A DNA stretch of 64,000 bases. It comes from Sipunculus nudus. Taxonomy: Eukaryota; Annelida; Sipuncula; Golfingiida; Sipunculidae. The notes beneath the pieces were generated by a model that ran no database searches, was not told where the DNA came from, and saw only the letters and a program-made list of their open reading frames with translations. Position 1 is the stretch's first letter; the number at the start of each line of letters is the position of its first letter. The position numbers and the translations under genes are program-made. The DNA is taken from assembly GCA_026874595.1 (NCBI GenBank), contig CM049316.1:2482001-2546000 (forward strand), given 5' to 3'. Shown here in pieces: positions 25,380 to 37,600 of the stretch.

Positions 25380-26290
25380 CAACCGAATGGGGTGGAGGGG
25401 GAGACAGATATAGAGAGAGGCTCTCTGTGATAGTTATATGCAGACAGCCTGACCAAGCTCACCAAGAGAGAGGGAGCTGACCCGGAGTGGAGCGATTACA
25501 TAACAGCCTGGGGAGCTGAGAGCTAGCTCTAGCATACTGCAGTGCATACCACTAGCCTGGTGTAAACAATACTTGACATGGACCTTTAACATTTAAATAA
25601 AATCTACATTTTTTTATCAACTGGTTACAAATACAGATTTTAACAGAAGAGATGCAAGTAAACATGCTGTGAAAATTAAATCCACAGCACTTACAGGACA
25701 AAATAAGCCATGGCAAAATTTGGGCAGAATTTAAGAGACTGATATTATATTTTTACTAATAACTTATTATATTGGCAAAATTCAGATCTAATTTTGGGTA
25801 TACAATTTAATCTTGAATAATTAAATTTATTTTCCTGAAAATTGTCTAGCTTCAACAAATCTCATGTTAAGTCAATAAATATATTTCCTGATTTTTTACA
25901 AAATGCATTATGCTCAGGTCGATTACTTTAAAAAAATACACAATACTGACCTACTTGCTTGCATGTGCATAGGAAACATGAAGAGGAATATGTAATTTAC
26001 ATTGATCTGACCAGAAGATTTCAATTTAGGCAGTCTTGAAGTGTAAAGTTCAATGGGTCTTTAATGTGGAAATTGAGATATTTTTTCCTTAATATCTCAA
26101 AGGAACGAAGTCCTAGTGACCCAATTTTCGGTTAGGTAGGAGATTTTGAGGACATCTAACGGTCTGCTTAATGTCGGATTCGGACGCCCAACGGTTTTTA
26201 AACGTGCCCTGTTAACAGTCGTCCAGTGGGACGGACGGACAAAGGACCATGAATTAAACTCAGGTGACTTATAGACAGCTGAGCTAAAAA
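25380..26290 (+). mobile_element. H1-type copy lacking a clear 5' end
   Basis: The body (TGCTGTGAAAATTAAATC, TCAGATCTAATTTTGGGTA, CCTGATTTTTTACAAAA) is shared with units at 28090-28690 and 28790-29190. It ends in ACGG-type DNA and CAGCTGAGCTAAAAA at 26276-26290, directly against the 5' end of the next element. Confidence 0.6.
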
Positions 26291-29200
26291 CAAGGGACCC
26301 ATGGGTCACGGCGCTCAGCTGATCGTGATTGTACTATAAATGTTTCTCCACTGTGATACTCTATCGAGTCGATAAAGCTTATGAATATCATGGACATGTT
26401 GGGCTATTATAAAGGAATGTAATGTAATATGTGAGTAAATGATAAATGAAATTACCTGACTGATGGAATAATAGAGTCAAATATAGTGGTTTATTTTTTA
26501 TTTATTTAGGAGGGGTTGAAAATTGTGATATATTTGAGCAAATATGAATGCAATGACAGCAGTAATAAGCAGTAGTAAAATGATGATAAGGCTATTTGTT
26601 GAAGGATGTAAAGTGTATGGTAGTCTGCAAGCTTTCAATTTGACAGATATGATGTTATGATTAACTATGCTGATGAAGTGATTTATGAATTTGTGACTGT
26701 ATGACACAATATCTCTTTAGTCTTGACAAGGTACATTATTGTGATGCCCACTATGTCTACATATTACACAATATTGACATAATTTCTCGCATGTACATAG
26801 GTACCTATGGAAGTATAGTTATACAAAAAATTAAAGTATGAATATATCTGATTCATCTTGTTCTTGCTTACCGAGGCTGACTTTGGGATGGGGTTCCGAG
26901 AAGGGAAAAGTGAGGGCAGCACGAAGGTTGATGTAGAAATATTCTATTGTAATGTTTTTCATTTATATAAGAATATGAAAAGCTAAGAGGAAAGGGGCCC
27001 TCCTACTTCGTTAAAGTAAAGTTCTAAATATATGATTGCAAACTAATACTCTGACAAGACTGTCATGAAGAAAAACAGTAAAATTTTGAGATACTGTGAT
27101 GCATATGAAAATTTACAGATGGACAGGCAAGTGGACAGAATGGACTAATACCTTTATTTCACTTTTAAAGGGAATAATGCATTTAAGTTTATATATAATC
27201 TTATTTTTTTAAGCATATCCACTTTTTCCATTAAGAAGTTTTTATCTGAATCATTTTTTTTATTTACAGGTTTTATAAATTTTTAATAAAAAAATCTGAA
27301 AATATAAGTTAAAATATTAGAATTGTTTCAAAAGTTGCAATCATTATATATACAGAGTAAAAAAACTAAAACTATAAGTTAAAATATTAGAATTGTTGCA
27401 AAAGTTGCAATCATCATATATCCAGAGTGTAGCTCATATTGGGTCATATTATGCATACACATATATTTTATTATTTTTAAATCATAAATGTTTAAACTGA
27501 ATTTAAAAGAAAATAATGCCACAACATGGGATCTACAAGAATAATCCTTGAATCACTATTAAAAAGTTTTGCACATTGGAGTTTTCAGTACATGCTGAAT
27601 TTTATTTACCAAAATAAAATAAAAGTAAATTTGATAAAATAAAACATCTTTTCAAATAAAGTATAGACACTGTTGGTTGAATGAGGGACAAACAATATCA
27701 TTGTGCCAATTACTATCCCAGTTTTAATTTATTACTGGAATTAATAGTCAATTTCACACCTGGTGAAGTTTTTACTTTTCTGAAGTAAGGAATTACTTAT
27801 CTGATGAACATCCACTTTCATATTAATACATCACTTTGTGGACACGATTACATGTACACTTTAATCATTGTAACCCTGGTGGTACAATACAAAATCTAAA
27901 ATGTAGCATAGCCTAGAATAAGAATGAATCAAATACAGAAAATAATAACATTCATCTAGTTTATGCACCATCGGGGGGGGGGGGGGGTGCAGGGCAGAGG
28001 GGAAGCCTGCTAGTGGTGGCCAGGCTGGGGTGGGTTACATAATGCAAGTGAAAGCTGTACTACTAGGTGGGCCAGATGTAAACAACACTTGACATGGTGT
28101 ATGAAAACATGAATAAAAGCTATTCTTTCCAATCAATTTCTTTGAAATTTCAGATTTTAAAAGATTAAATCCCTTTGTATATATGCTGTGAAAATTAAAT
28201 CAACAGTGCCAAAGTTGGACAAAATTTAAGGTATTGATTTTTTATTTATGCTAATAACTTGAAAAGTTTGCAAAATTCAGATCTAATTTTGGGTAAACAA
28301 TTGAATCTTGATTAAATAAAGTTATATTCCTGAAAAAAAGTCTCTAGGTTCAGCAATTCTCATTAGGTGAGTAAATATATTTCCTGATTTTTTAAAAAAT
28401 TGCATTATGTTTTGGCCCAGAACTTCAAAATAATACCCAATACTGACCTAATTTTTGGTATGTTCATAGAAAATGTATGAAAGAATGTGAATACTAAATA
28501 CGATCAAAAACAGATCAGTGGTTTTGATATTAGGCAGCCTTGAAGTGTAACAATGGCATTTTTTATGGAAAACGGAGTTTTTTCCTTAATATATCGAAGG
28601 AATGAAGTCCTAATGACCCAATTTTCGGTATGGTAGGAGATTTTGGGGACATCTAAAATTATGCCAACAGCCTGGGGAGCATAGAGATTTGCACTGAATG
28701 ACCTACAGTCATCAAAGTGGACTGCTTGACAATGTAAGGGAATACAACAAGAGCCTCCAAAAAATTCAATAACTAGCCTAATTTTGCAGCTTTTATTTTC
28801 AAATTTCAGATTTTAACAGATTAAATCCTTATGTATACATGCTGTGAAAATTAAATCCACAGTACTTACAGGAAAAAAACGTGCCGTGGCCAAAGTTGGG
28901 CAAAATTTAAGGTAAATTTTATATTTTTGCCAATATTTAAAAAAAAAATAACAGATTTTGATCTAATTTTTGGTATACAATTAAATTTTGATTAATTAAA
29001 GTTGTATTACTGGAAAAAAGTCCCTACCTTTAACACTTTTGGTCTTAAGTGACCAAATATCTTCCTGATTTTTGTACAAAGTCCATTATGTTTGGGCCCA
29101 TAACTTTTTTAAATTATATAATACTGACTTAATATCTGGCATGTACATAGGAACTATATTTGGAGGAATATTTATGGTAAATATGAAGAAAACCAGATGA

Positions 29201-29495
29201 GTGGTTTTGATATTAGGCAGTCCTGAAAAGTGAAAATAGATTTCTAATAAAAAATTGAGGTTTTTCCTTAATATCTCGAAGGAACGAAGTCCTATTGACC
29301 CAATTTTTGGCATGGTAGGAGATTTTGGGGACATCTAACTGTATGCCGAATTTCGGTCCAACGGTGTCGAAACGTGCCAGTCTTACGGACGGACATCCGG
29401 ACAGACGGACGGACGGACGGACAGACAGACGGACGGACGACGGACAATCGACCACGACTGTAGCTCAGATGACTTATAGTCAGCTGAGCTAAAAA
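26290..29495 (+). mobile_element. H1 element with both ends, 3.2 kb
   Basis: The 5' signature CAAGGGACCCATGGGTC with GGCGCTCAGCTG starts immediately after the previous copy's 3' end. The 3' end is GACTTATAGTCAGCTGAGC then TAAAAA at about 29495, after an ACGG microsatellite at 29388-29440. Two tandem internal units of about 600 bp lie at 28090-28690 and 28790-29490. A G run sits near 27974-27987. No coding capacity is seen. The head-to-tail abutment with the copy ending at 26290 is notable for a rolling-circle mechanism. Confidence 0.65.
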
Positions 29496-29899
29496 TTCAA
29501 TTTTAAGGAGTCATATACAGAAAAAATATACTTTATCACAAATTAATTTAATATTACCAATTACATGTTGTAATATAAACTGTTACAAAATGTATTGTAA
29601 TGAAAGATCATTGACCAATAGATAACCCTACGTTTTTACCCACTGGGCTGCTTGGAGTTCTCTTAACCAGCGAATGACTGAAACAGGGGGATGTTATGGG
29701 GGAAATGTTTAGGAAGGGGATATACTTGAAATAAAATTGATCTCTTATGACATTTATAGATGCAATGCTAATTAACTACTTGACGGAGTATGCAAGGCAG
29801 CAAAAATAATTAAAATCTAAATGGGGGCACGTTCCCCCTCTGGATCCACCTCTGCTTTATAATATTTATATGTAGCCTACATACAATGGCACGGAATAC
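29496..29899. other. Intergenic DNA downstream of NUDT7-like 2
   Basis: No gene. Near 29838, CTGGATCCACCTCTG resembles the inward end of the MITE family seen at 49.1 and 49.7 kb, but no partner end or duplication is seen. Confidence 0.35.
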
Positions 29900-30622
29900 T
29901 CAGATTTTTGATGGTTTGAAGTGCTTCAGAAACTGGTTTATCTGGGCTTTGTTAAACAAAAACGGGTCTTCAGGAGTCAGGGTTTCTCCACTCCCGGGAC
30001 TTATTTCAAAATTGCACGGTTGATGAAATAATATAGATGCAAGCGACATGCAGTACGCTGACGTAGGTCCCTCGGTTTTGAACTCTTGACCCTGAACAGT
30101 GTCTCGAAAACTTGGACTTACGAAAGTTCTTCCCATGAAATCGAAATTGAATGAATGATTGACACTCAAGAACCGTTCTAGGGGAAGGTCCCCTGCAGCC
30201 TGCACTTCGTCAGCGTTTAATTCTGGTTGGAATGTGGCGGGGATAATCCCCACTATGGCCTGAATAATGTATTTTGTTGCACTGATTATCGGGAGTAGTC
30301 TGGCGACGATTTCTACGTCCTTGCGTTTCAGTCCTATCTCCTCCTCCGCCTCCCTCAAGCACGCCTCCTCCTCACTGACGTCACTCGGGTCCATCTGGCC
30401 TCCGGGGAAGCAGACCTCCCCCGCATGCTGTGTGAGGTGAGACGCTCGCTTGGTCAACAGTACCCGAACCTCTCCATCTCTTAGGAGTAAGGGTATTAGT
30501 ATGGCGGACGACCTCAGACGTCCCAGGGGGTGGCCACGCAAGGCATCACGTCTATATTTGTCAGTGTGGTACGGTTTTATTCGTTTGTGTAATATTTCCC
30601 TGGTAAAAACTGGTTTGGCCAT
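29900..30622 (-). CDS. NUDT7-like peroxisomal CoA diphosphatase 2
   Basis: 240-residue Nudix hydrolase of the CoA-diphosphatase type, expected to cleave CoA or acyl-CoA to 3',5'-ADP and phosphopantetheine products. LLTKR is at 55-59, CFPGG at 71-75 and the Nudix core REAEEEIGL at 90-98, all intact. The carboxyl end is SKI, a non-canonical but PTS1-like tripeptide, so peroxisomal import is likely but may be weaker than for the SKL paralogue. The ATG at 30620-30622 has a G at +4. It lies 13 nt inside an exon whose acceptor (a long T run then CAG) is at 30636-30638. A 95-nt intron with a GTGAGT donor precedes it, and an in-frame ATG in the upstream exon could add a short amino-terminal extension. 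No stops or frameshifts are present. It is closest in sequence to the gene at 6612. Confidence 0.9.
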   Translation of the reverse strand: MAKPVFTREILHKRIKPYHTDKYRRDALRGHPLGRLRSSAILIPLLLRDGEVRVLLTKRASHLTQHAGEVCFPGGQMDPSDVSEEEACLREAEEEIGLKRKDVEIVARLLPIISATKYIIQAIVGIIPATFQPELNADEVQAAGDLPLERFLSVNHSFNFDFMGRTFVSPSFRDTVQGQEFKTEGPTSAYCMSLASILFHQPCNFEISPGSGETLTPEDPFLFNKAQINQFLKHFKPSKI

Positions 30623-30635
30623 GATTACTGGAAAC

Positions 30636-30730
30636 CTGAAAAAAAAATATATATATATATATTAGTTCGTCGTTCAATCCACACTAGAAGATTTGAAAAG
30701 TTCATCGGGTCGTACAGTAGCTAAACTCAC
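30636..30730 (-). other. Probable 95-nt intron of NUDT7-like 2
   Basis: On the minus strand it begins GTGAGT and ends with a T run and CAG. It contains a short TA microsatellite. The splice sites match consensus well, but no transcript evidence is available. Confidence 0.6.
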
Positions 30731-30840
30731 TTTGTACAGAAAAGACGTGTTTTGTTCTTCATAACCCCACACATAATCGTGACATCCCTTCTCTAGCGCC
30801 TCCGCCATTACGGCCCAGTCAATCGTCCAAAGCTATATAG
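30731..30840 (-). other. Probable 5' exon of NUDT7-like 2
   Basis: On the minus strand, an ATGGCGG at 30806-30808 opens a 26-codon frame up to the donor, but this frame is out of phase with the Nudix ORF after splicing. Other ATGs in the exon at about 30774 and 30762 are in phase with it and would add roughly 15-20 residues. The exon could therefore be a 5' UTR with an upstream ORF or supply an alternative amino terminus. Confidence 0.45.
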
Positions 30841-31788
30841 TTAAGATTTCCCATTAAGCAACCACGGTGTAAAACCAAGCTCCTATTGGTTGAAAGAGTG
30901 CGTAGCCAACCTCAAATGATTTTTTAAAACAAAACTCATCCTTACATATACATCCAAAGTGTACGCATAATAATAATAATAATAATAAAATAATAATAAT
31001 AACAACAATAAGAGCTTAAAAAAAACATAAAACATATATATATATATATTCTCCTGATGTTGAACATTTGAACATACATTAGGATTGGCATTCTTCCGGG
31101 AAGATCGGTATTTATAAGTTTTTGAAGAAAATTGACATTTACCAAAACTATATCAAACATTTACTTATGTAATGAAGTAAAATCATATTCAATGATTGAA
31201 AGATAAAAATGGTTGATGATCAATTATTAATCTATTATTTCATGAACCATCTTTATGACCGTGATATATGGTGTATAGAATTATACCTAAAATATTGATC
31301 GAGTAAACTTGATCTATTTTCAACATCACGCTGAAAGGTCAAACTTAATGGCTGGCTTGTGGACACTTGTACGTCGCTGTTCTGTGCCCGATCTTTGAGA
31401 GAATAAGAAAATCTTATCGGGATAAAATGACTTCTTGGACGAGCATACACAAAAGATTATGATCCATTTTGCAAAAAAAAGCGATCGATTTAATCGATTA
31501 TAAGAAAGAAAAAGATCAATCATCGATATTATCGATCGATTTGCACCCCACTTATATATATCCCGTCCTCCCTCAGAATCCATATACATTTGTAATTCAA
31601 AATTAAGATATCATATATACTTGCCATACATATGCGTTTTTCTTCCCTCAGATATCTAGCTGATGTATGCCAGGTTTTGCATGAAGATTTCATGTTCATG
31701 CAGGAGACATATTTTGAGAATATTTGTATAGGATGTCCATGGTGGTGTAATAGCGTATTATACACATGTTTCCTGAGTATAGGAGATC

Positions 31789-31790
<2 letters not shown>
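30841..31790. other. AT-rich DNA upstream of NUDT7-like 2
   Basis: Holds TAA/ATA triplet runs at about 30968-31010 and a short TA run at 31034-31050. No gene is supported. Confidence 0.35.

Positions 31791-31872
<82 letters not shown>
31791..31872. repeat. (TA)n microsatellite
   Basis: About 80 bp of TA dinucleotides. The Ile/Tyr ORFs on both strands are artefacts. Confidence 0.97.
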
Positions 31873-31873
<1 letters not shown>

Positions 31874-32434
31874 AGGTTTTTATAGTGTATTTCATATATA
31901 GGTGCATTGGAGCCTCTCTGTAATTGTGTAAAATGATTCATGTGTGACATGTGGTAATCTTTTTTTCAGAGATCCTATTTATCCGAATAGTTCTGCATAT
32001 CATCAATACATAAGTCTACCTCCTGTATAAGAAGAAGGTAATCTAAAGGAAATCAGAAACACTTTGACACGTTATGCCGAAGAACAATGGATATTCCTTC
32101 TAATGGAAGAACCACGTCTAAAAATTAACTCTCATGGAATAACCATGCACAACTATATATATATATATATGATCTGATATGAAAGAGATCTTATGGATTT
32201 TATTTATAAAGCGCAAATATTGTATACATTTAAAAAATTTGATCGAAGTATCGTGTACATCGAATATATATATATATATATATATCTGAATGGAAAACTG
32301 CGAATATAAATGGCATCAGATAAACGAACCACGTATACACAAATCTATCTTATATCTATCTTATCCATCTATATGATATCCTAGAGGATATCTCTTTATC
32401 CTCTCTCTATATCTCTCTCTTTTTATATATGACA

Positions 32435-33905
32435 TCTTAGATGAGAACAATGCAAATATTTGATATCTGAGCGGAGAACCGCGCACATATGTTATATCTG
32501 AGATGAGAACCGCGCACATATATGATATCTGAGATGAGAACTGCACACATATATGATATCTGAGATGAGAACCACGCACATATATGATAACTGAGAGGAG
32601 AACCACGCACATATATGATATCTGAGAGGAAACCACGCACATATATGATATCTGAGGAGAGTCACGCACATATATGATATCTGAGAGGAGAACCGGGCAC
32701 ATATATAATATCTGAGAGGAGAACCGCGCACATATATGATATCTGAGAGGAGAACCGCGCACATATATGATATCTGAGAGGAGAACCGCGCACATATATG
32801 ATATCTGAGTGGAGAACCATGCACATATATGGTATCTGAGAGGAGAACCACGCACATATATGATATCTGAGATGAGAACCGCGCACATGCATGTATATCT
32901 GAGATGAGAACAACGCACATATATGATATCTGAGAGAAAACCGCGCACATATATAATATCTAAGAGGAGAACCACGCACATATATAATATCTGAGAGGAG
33001 AATCACGCAACATATATGATATCTGAGAGGAGAACCGCGCACATATATGATATCTGAGAGGAGAACCACGTACATATATGATATCTGAGAGGAGAACCGC
33101 GCACATATATGATATCTACGAGGAGAATCACACAACATATATGCTACCTGAATGAAGAACCACGCACATATATGATATCTGAGAGGAGAACCATGCATTA
33201 TTATGATATCCTAGAGGAGAACCACACATATATTTGATATCTGAGAGGAGAACCACGCTGATTCATGTATATGATATCTGAGAGGAGAACCACGCACATA
33301 TATATCTGAGAGGAGAACAGCGCACATATATGATATCTGAGAGGAGAACCGCGCATTATTATGATATCCTAGAGGAGAACCACGCATATATTTGATATCT
33401 GAGAGGAGAACCACGCTGATTCATGTATATGATATCTGAGAGGAGAATCACGCAACATATATGATATCTGATAGGAGAACCGCGCAAAATATATGATATC
33501 TCTGAGGAGAACAACGCACATATATGATATCTGAGAGGAGAACCACGCAACATATATGATATCCTAGAGGACAACCACGCATATAGCCTATATGCTATCA
33601 GAGAGGACCATGTTCGCTTATATATGATATCTGAGGGAGAACCATGCAAAACATGATATCCTGGAGGAGAATTACGCATATATATAATATCAGAGAGGAG
33701 AACCACGCATATATATCATGACAGCTGAGGATAAAACTACAGGAAAAATGACATCTGTGGGAAGAACCACGTACGCATATATTTGACATTTGAAAGGAGA
33801 AGCATGCATATACATGATGATCTGAGGGGAGAACTATGCATATATTTGATATCTTAGAGAACCACGCAAATGTGTGATATTTGAGAGGAAAACCACGCTT
33901 TTACG
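32435..33905 (-). repeat. 31-bp minisatellite, about 47 copies
   Basis: The unit contains CATATATGATATCTGAGAGG followed by AGAACCGCGCA. It is well kept in the centre (about 32690-32870) and decays to both sides with insertions. Because 31 is 1 modulo 3 and the minus strand of the unit lacks stops in all frames, three cyclic frames stay open and give ORFs of up to 206 residues with a 31-residue period. I regard these as repeat artefacts, since there are no flanking exons or signals. Confidence 0.93.
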
Positions 33906-34465
33906 CTTATACATATTATATCTGATAGGGATTTATTTATTTTCTTAATAATGCTAAATTTGTTTAATTATTTATTATGTAAATATATTGTTTTCATTTG
34001 TTATGTTTTATTATTACTATTATTATTATTATTTTTATTATTATTATTATATCAGGCATGCTGGGATGGTTTTACTTTCATAAAACTAATTAAGTGTTAA
34101 CATTGTATGACGGGTACCAATCTAAGACTTGACAAGCAGGATCTTCCAATGCCAATCCCACTACGTCATTGGGAATCTCCCCTCTAGCCAATAGCAGCGT
34201 GGTTCTCACCATGGTTGCTGATTACAAAATTGACTCCACTAATACCTCCCAAAGCCGGGCCGCCCATCGGCCGGTAACCCACCTCAAGGGGAACAGGTCA
34301 GAGGTTTAAACCAACATGACTTTACCTTAATCCAAAGAAATTGGTTTAATATCAAATTTATAGCGCCGGCTCCCCATTTACTTGTTAATGATCACAACTG
34401 TGAGTGGACACAACAAGCGGATCGGAATCACTTGTCTTGGGACGAGACAACCCATTTACCAAGTT
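33906..34465. other. AT-rich intergenic DNA with ATT triplets
   Basis: ATT/TTA triplets at about 34013-34052. No gene is supported. Confidence 0.4.
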
Positions 34466-34496
34466 TACAGAAACAGCGGCGTACCTAGCCTCATTG

Positions 34497-34676
34497 CCGC
34501 CCGGGGCCACAGGCACTCGTTTCCGGCACTAAAATGGCCTAGAAACCGAAAACACATTGAGTATGGGCGATATACCCATGTTCTTTTATAATGGGTATAT
34601 CGCCCATACTCAATGTGTTTTCGGTTTCTAGGCCATTATTTTAGTGCTGGATTCGAGTGCCTGTGCCCGGGGCGGT
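34497..34676. repeat. Long hairpin with a 47-bp perfect stem
   Basis: Arms 34533-34579 and 34591-34637 are perfect inverted complements around an 11-nt loop. Weaker pairing continues outward to about 34497 and 34676, with the GC-rich outer parts CCGGGGCCACAGGCACTCG and CGAGTGCCTGTGCCCGGGG. Confidence 0.9.
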
Positions 34677-35208
34677 CTTAGAAATTGCCGCCCCTCTAAC
34701 AAAACATTACACCAAACTGGATAACATATTGAAACATATCATGTCCAATATCCTTGTTACAGGTTTGTATTTGAAAGCAACGCAATTATATGGATGGATT
34801 CACTGGCAGGGAATTCTTCCTCCACATATTAAAGAGCAAACATCTCTTAGCTTCTGTAAATCAACAGATCGCTCGAAGTTCAAACAAGTATATTTCATTA
34901 TGAAGTGAACAAAAATAAAACGAATATATTGTAACCAAAACAGATTAAACTGCAGGATACACATATAATGTGATCTTTCATCATTCATGTAAACACAATT
35001 CATGATTACTTTATACTCAACTTGGGGGGAAAAAACTTTATTTGGTGTTATTCCATTCTCAACGCATACAAATCCCTTGCACATCTATAATTCCACCTCT
35101 TGTTATTGCATATGACAGCAGGTACACCTAATAGAGCTACTGAGATATGGTATTGCTGATTGAAAGGCACTTTATAATCTTTACTAAAAACGCGTTTCAT
35201 GAGTTAGG

Positions 35209-35211
<3 letters not shown>

Positions 35212-35297
<86 letters not shown>
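35212..35297. repeat. (TA)n microsatellite
   Basis: About 85 bp of TA with one CA interruption, inside the hAT-like element. Confidence 0.97.
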
Positions 35298-35300
<3 letters not shown>

Positions 35301-36201
35301 CAGGGCATGTTTAATATTTTCACATAAAAAAATCAAATGTTTGGAAAACCTGACTTGGTTTAACAAAATTTTCTCAAAGTTAAAAGCATACCTTAATTCA
35401 AGGCTACATCAAAATCATTTTAGAATTATAGTGATTATGCACACTTTAACTCGAGGTTTTATTTATTAACTTATGACTATTTGTTATTCAATAAAGTATT
35501 TAAATAAATTTCAAGTAATTATATCATTTAAATACATATTATATTTTAATTTTAAATAATTTGTCACAATATACGACAATTGTCTTTAATTTAAGTTATG
35601 AACTCTAAAAATAAAACTGATGCTTGATACGTATATTGAACATGTGGCTAAGCGGCAAGGGGAATTCATCCCGTCGGACAGTTATAATAGAATTATATCT
35701 TAAAGTTAAAATAATTCCTACATAGGTCTGAATGTTCGTTGTGTGTTTTTCACGTTACATAAAAGATCATGCAGGTCATGTTGGGTAATCAAAAGACAGG
35801 CATTTAGGTAGTACTCATTATAAACATGATAGTGTAAATGTCTGTATTTTAACGAGACTGGTGTGAGAGTAGGGAGAATCATTGAAAAGGGCACTTCAGG
35901 TTGTTTCAGACCGTTTAAATATCATGGAATTTCGGAAATTCTAGGGTTCAAGAATGGAAATTCTTTATACTTTCCAAGGAAAGAGCAACAAAATTCGTCA
36001 AAATATTGTTCGCACAATGTGGACGACAGACACCCCACCCCCACCACAGGGGGCCATTGGTCTTCTGGCAGGGTTTTTCCCTGGTTATTACCAGCTGCTG
36101 CCAGGGATTTCTGTAAACAACGACCGCCCTGAAACGCTGGCCTTTGCATGATTGGTCAGTTTATCGATGGCGTTCCGACATTGCAAGACCACAGATCTAA
36201 C

Positions 36202-36374
36202 CACAGGAGCTTGAATCCCTATTTGTAATAAAAAAACGGTCATACCATACTATATAATAGATAGTATGGTATGACTGTTTTTTTATTGGTTTTTTTTAAC
36301 TGATTCTTTCGTAGTATTTTTAAGAACACTGGAGATATGAAGACTTTATTACAAATAGGGATTCAAGCGCCTGT
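36202..36374. mobile_element. Foldback MITE nested in the hAT-like element
   Basis: Terminal inverted repeats of about 30 bp start ACAGGAGCTTGAATCCC on the left; the right arm differs by one base. They are flanked by GATCTAAC at 36194-36201 and 36375-36382. An inner palindrome (GTCATACCATACTAT and its complement) lies at 36238-36276. It is 173 bp and noncoding. Confidence 0.65.
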
Positions 36375-36384
36375 GATCTAACAA

Positions 36385-37600
36385 AGAATCACTACAGATA
36401 TGTTCTTTTTTTGCGTATATCTTGCCTCTATAGAGACCTTCCAGAAATAATTTGGTTGGTTCCAGAGCCCAGTTTTTAATCCTGAAATTCTTGAAAATGG
36501 GACAAAAAGGGCAAATTTGTACTTTTTGAGGAACTTATGCCACTGATTATGTACTAAGTAATAAATGCCGCCCCCAAAAATGTGCAAATCGTTTGCTGAT
36601 CATTTTGTAGATTCCACTGCCTAGTTTATAATCCCTGGAATATTCGAAAAATGGGACAAAAAGGCCAAATTTTAACTTTTTGAGGAACTCCCCATGCCAC
36701 TGATTATACTAAATCCCAGAAATGCTACCCCCCCCCCCCCCTACACACACACCAAATGTACAAATCGTTCGCTGATCATTTTGTAGGTCCAACTCGCCAG
36801 TTTATAATCTCTAAAATACTTGAAATGGGACAAAAAGGCCAAATTTGTACTTTTGAGGAACTCCTTATGCCACTGATTATGTACTTAATCCCATAAATGC
36901 CGCCCCCCAAAATGTGCAAATCGTTCGCTGATCATTTTGTAGATTCCACTGCCCGGTTTATAATCCATGGAATACTTGAAAATGGGACAAAAAGGCCAAA
37001 TTTGAACTTTTTGAGGAACTCCTCATGCCACTGATTAGGCCTATACTAAATCTCAGAAATGCCACCCCCCCCCCCCCCCTACACACACACCAAATGTACA
37101 AATCGTTCGCTGATCATTTTGTAGGTCCAACTCGCCAGTTTATAATCTCTAAAATTCTTGAAATCGGACAAAAAGGCCAAATTTGTACTTTTTGAGGAAC
37201 TAATGCTACTGATTATGAATTAAATCCCAGAAATGCCGCCCCCTAAAATGAACAAATCGTTCGCTGCTCATTTTGTAGGTTCCACTGCCCAGTTTATAAT
37301 CTCTAAAATACTTGAAATGGGACAAAAAAGCCAAATTTGTATTTTTTAGAAATTCCATATGCCACTCATTATACTAATTCACCGAAATGCCGCCCCCTCC
37401 CCTATATGTGCAAATTGTTCGCTAATCATTTGGTAGGTTCCACTGCCCCGTTTATAATTCCTGAAATACTTCAAATTGGACAATTAAAATAAATCAAATT
37501 TGTACTTTTTGAGCAACTTCTTGTATACTTATTACACTAATTCCCCGAAATTCCGCCCCCCCCCCCCCCCAAAATGCGGACCGCCCCTGCCGCCCCCCCC
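36385..37600 (+). repeat. Seven-unit tandem array, 155-181 bp period
   Basis: Units marked by CAAATCGTTCGCTGATCATT recur at about 36584, 36763, 36918, 37099, 37255 and 37411, after one diverged first unit. The 181-bp units differ from the 155-bp ones by a poly-C plus ACACACACC expansion. Each unit has ATGGGACAAAAAGGCCAAAT and AAATGCCGCCCCC. Confidence 0.9.

Noticed and set aside
29830-29850. Lone MITE end CTGGATCCACCTCTG
   Set aside because: No partner end or target duplication found nearby.
31632-31950. Ile/Tyr-repeat ORFs on both strands
   Set aside because: Translations of a (TA)n microsatellite. The same applies at 11080, 35212, 38358, 48594 and 57369.
32361-33789. Overlapping minus-strand ORFs of up to 206 residues
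   Set aside because: Cyclic translations of the 31-bp minisatellite without start context, splice sites or domain features.
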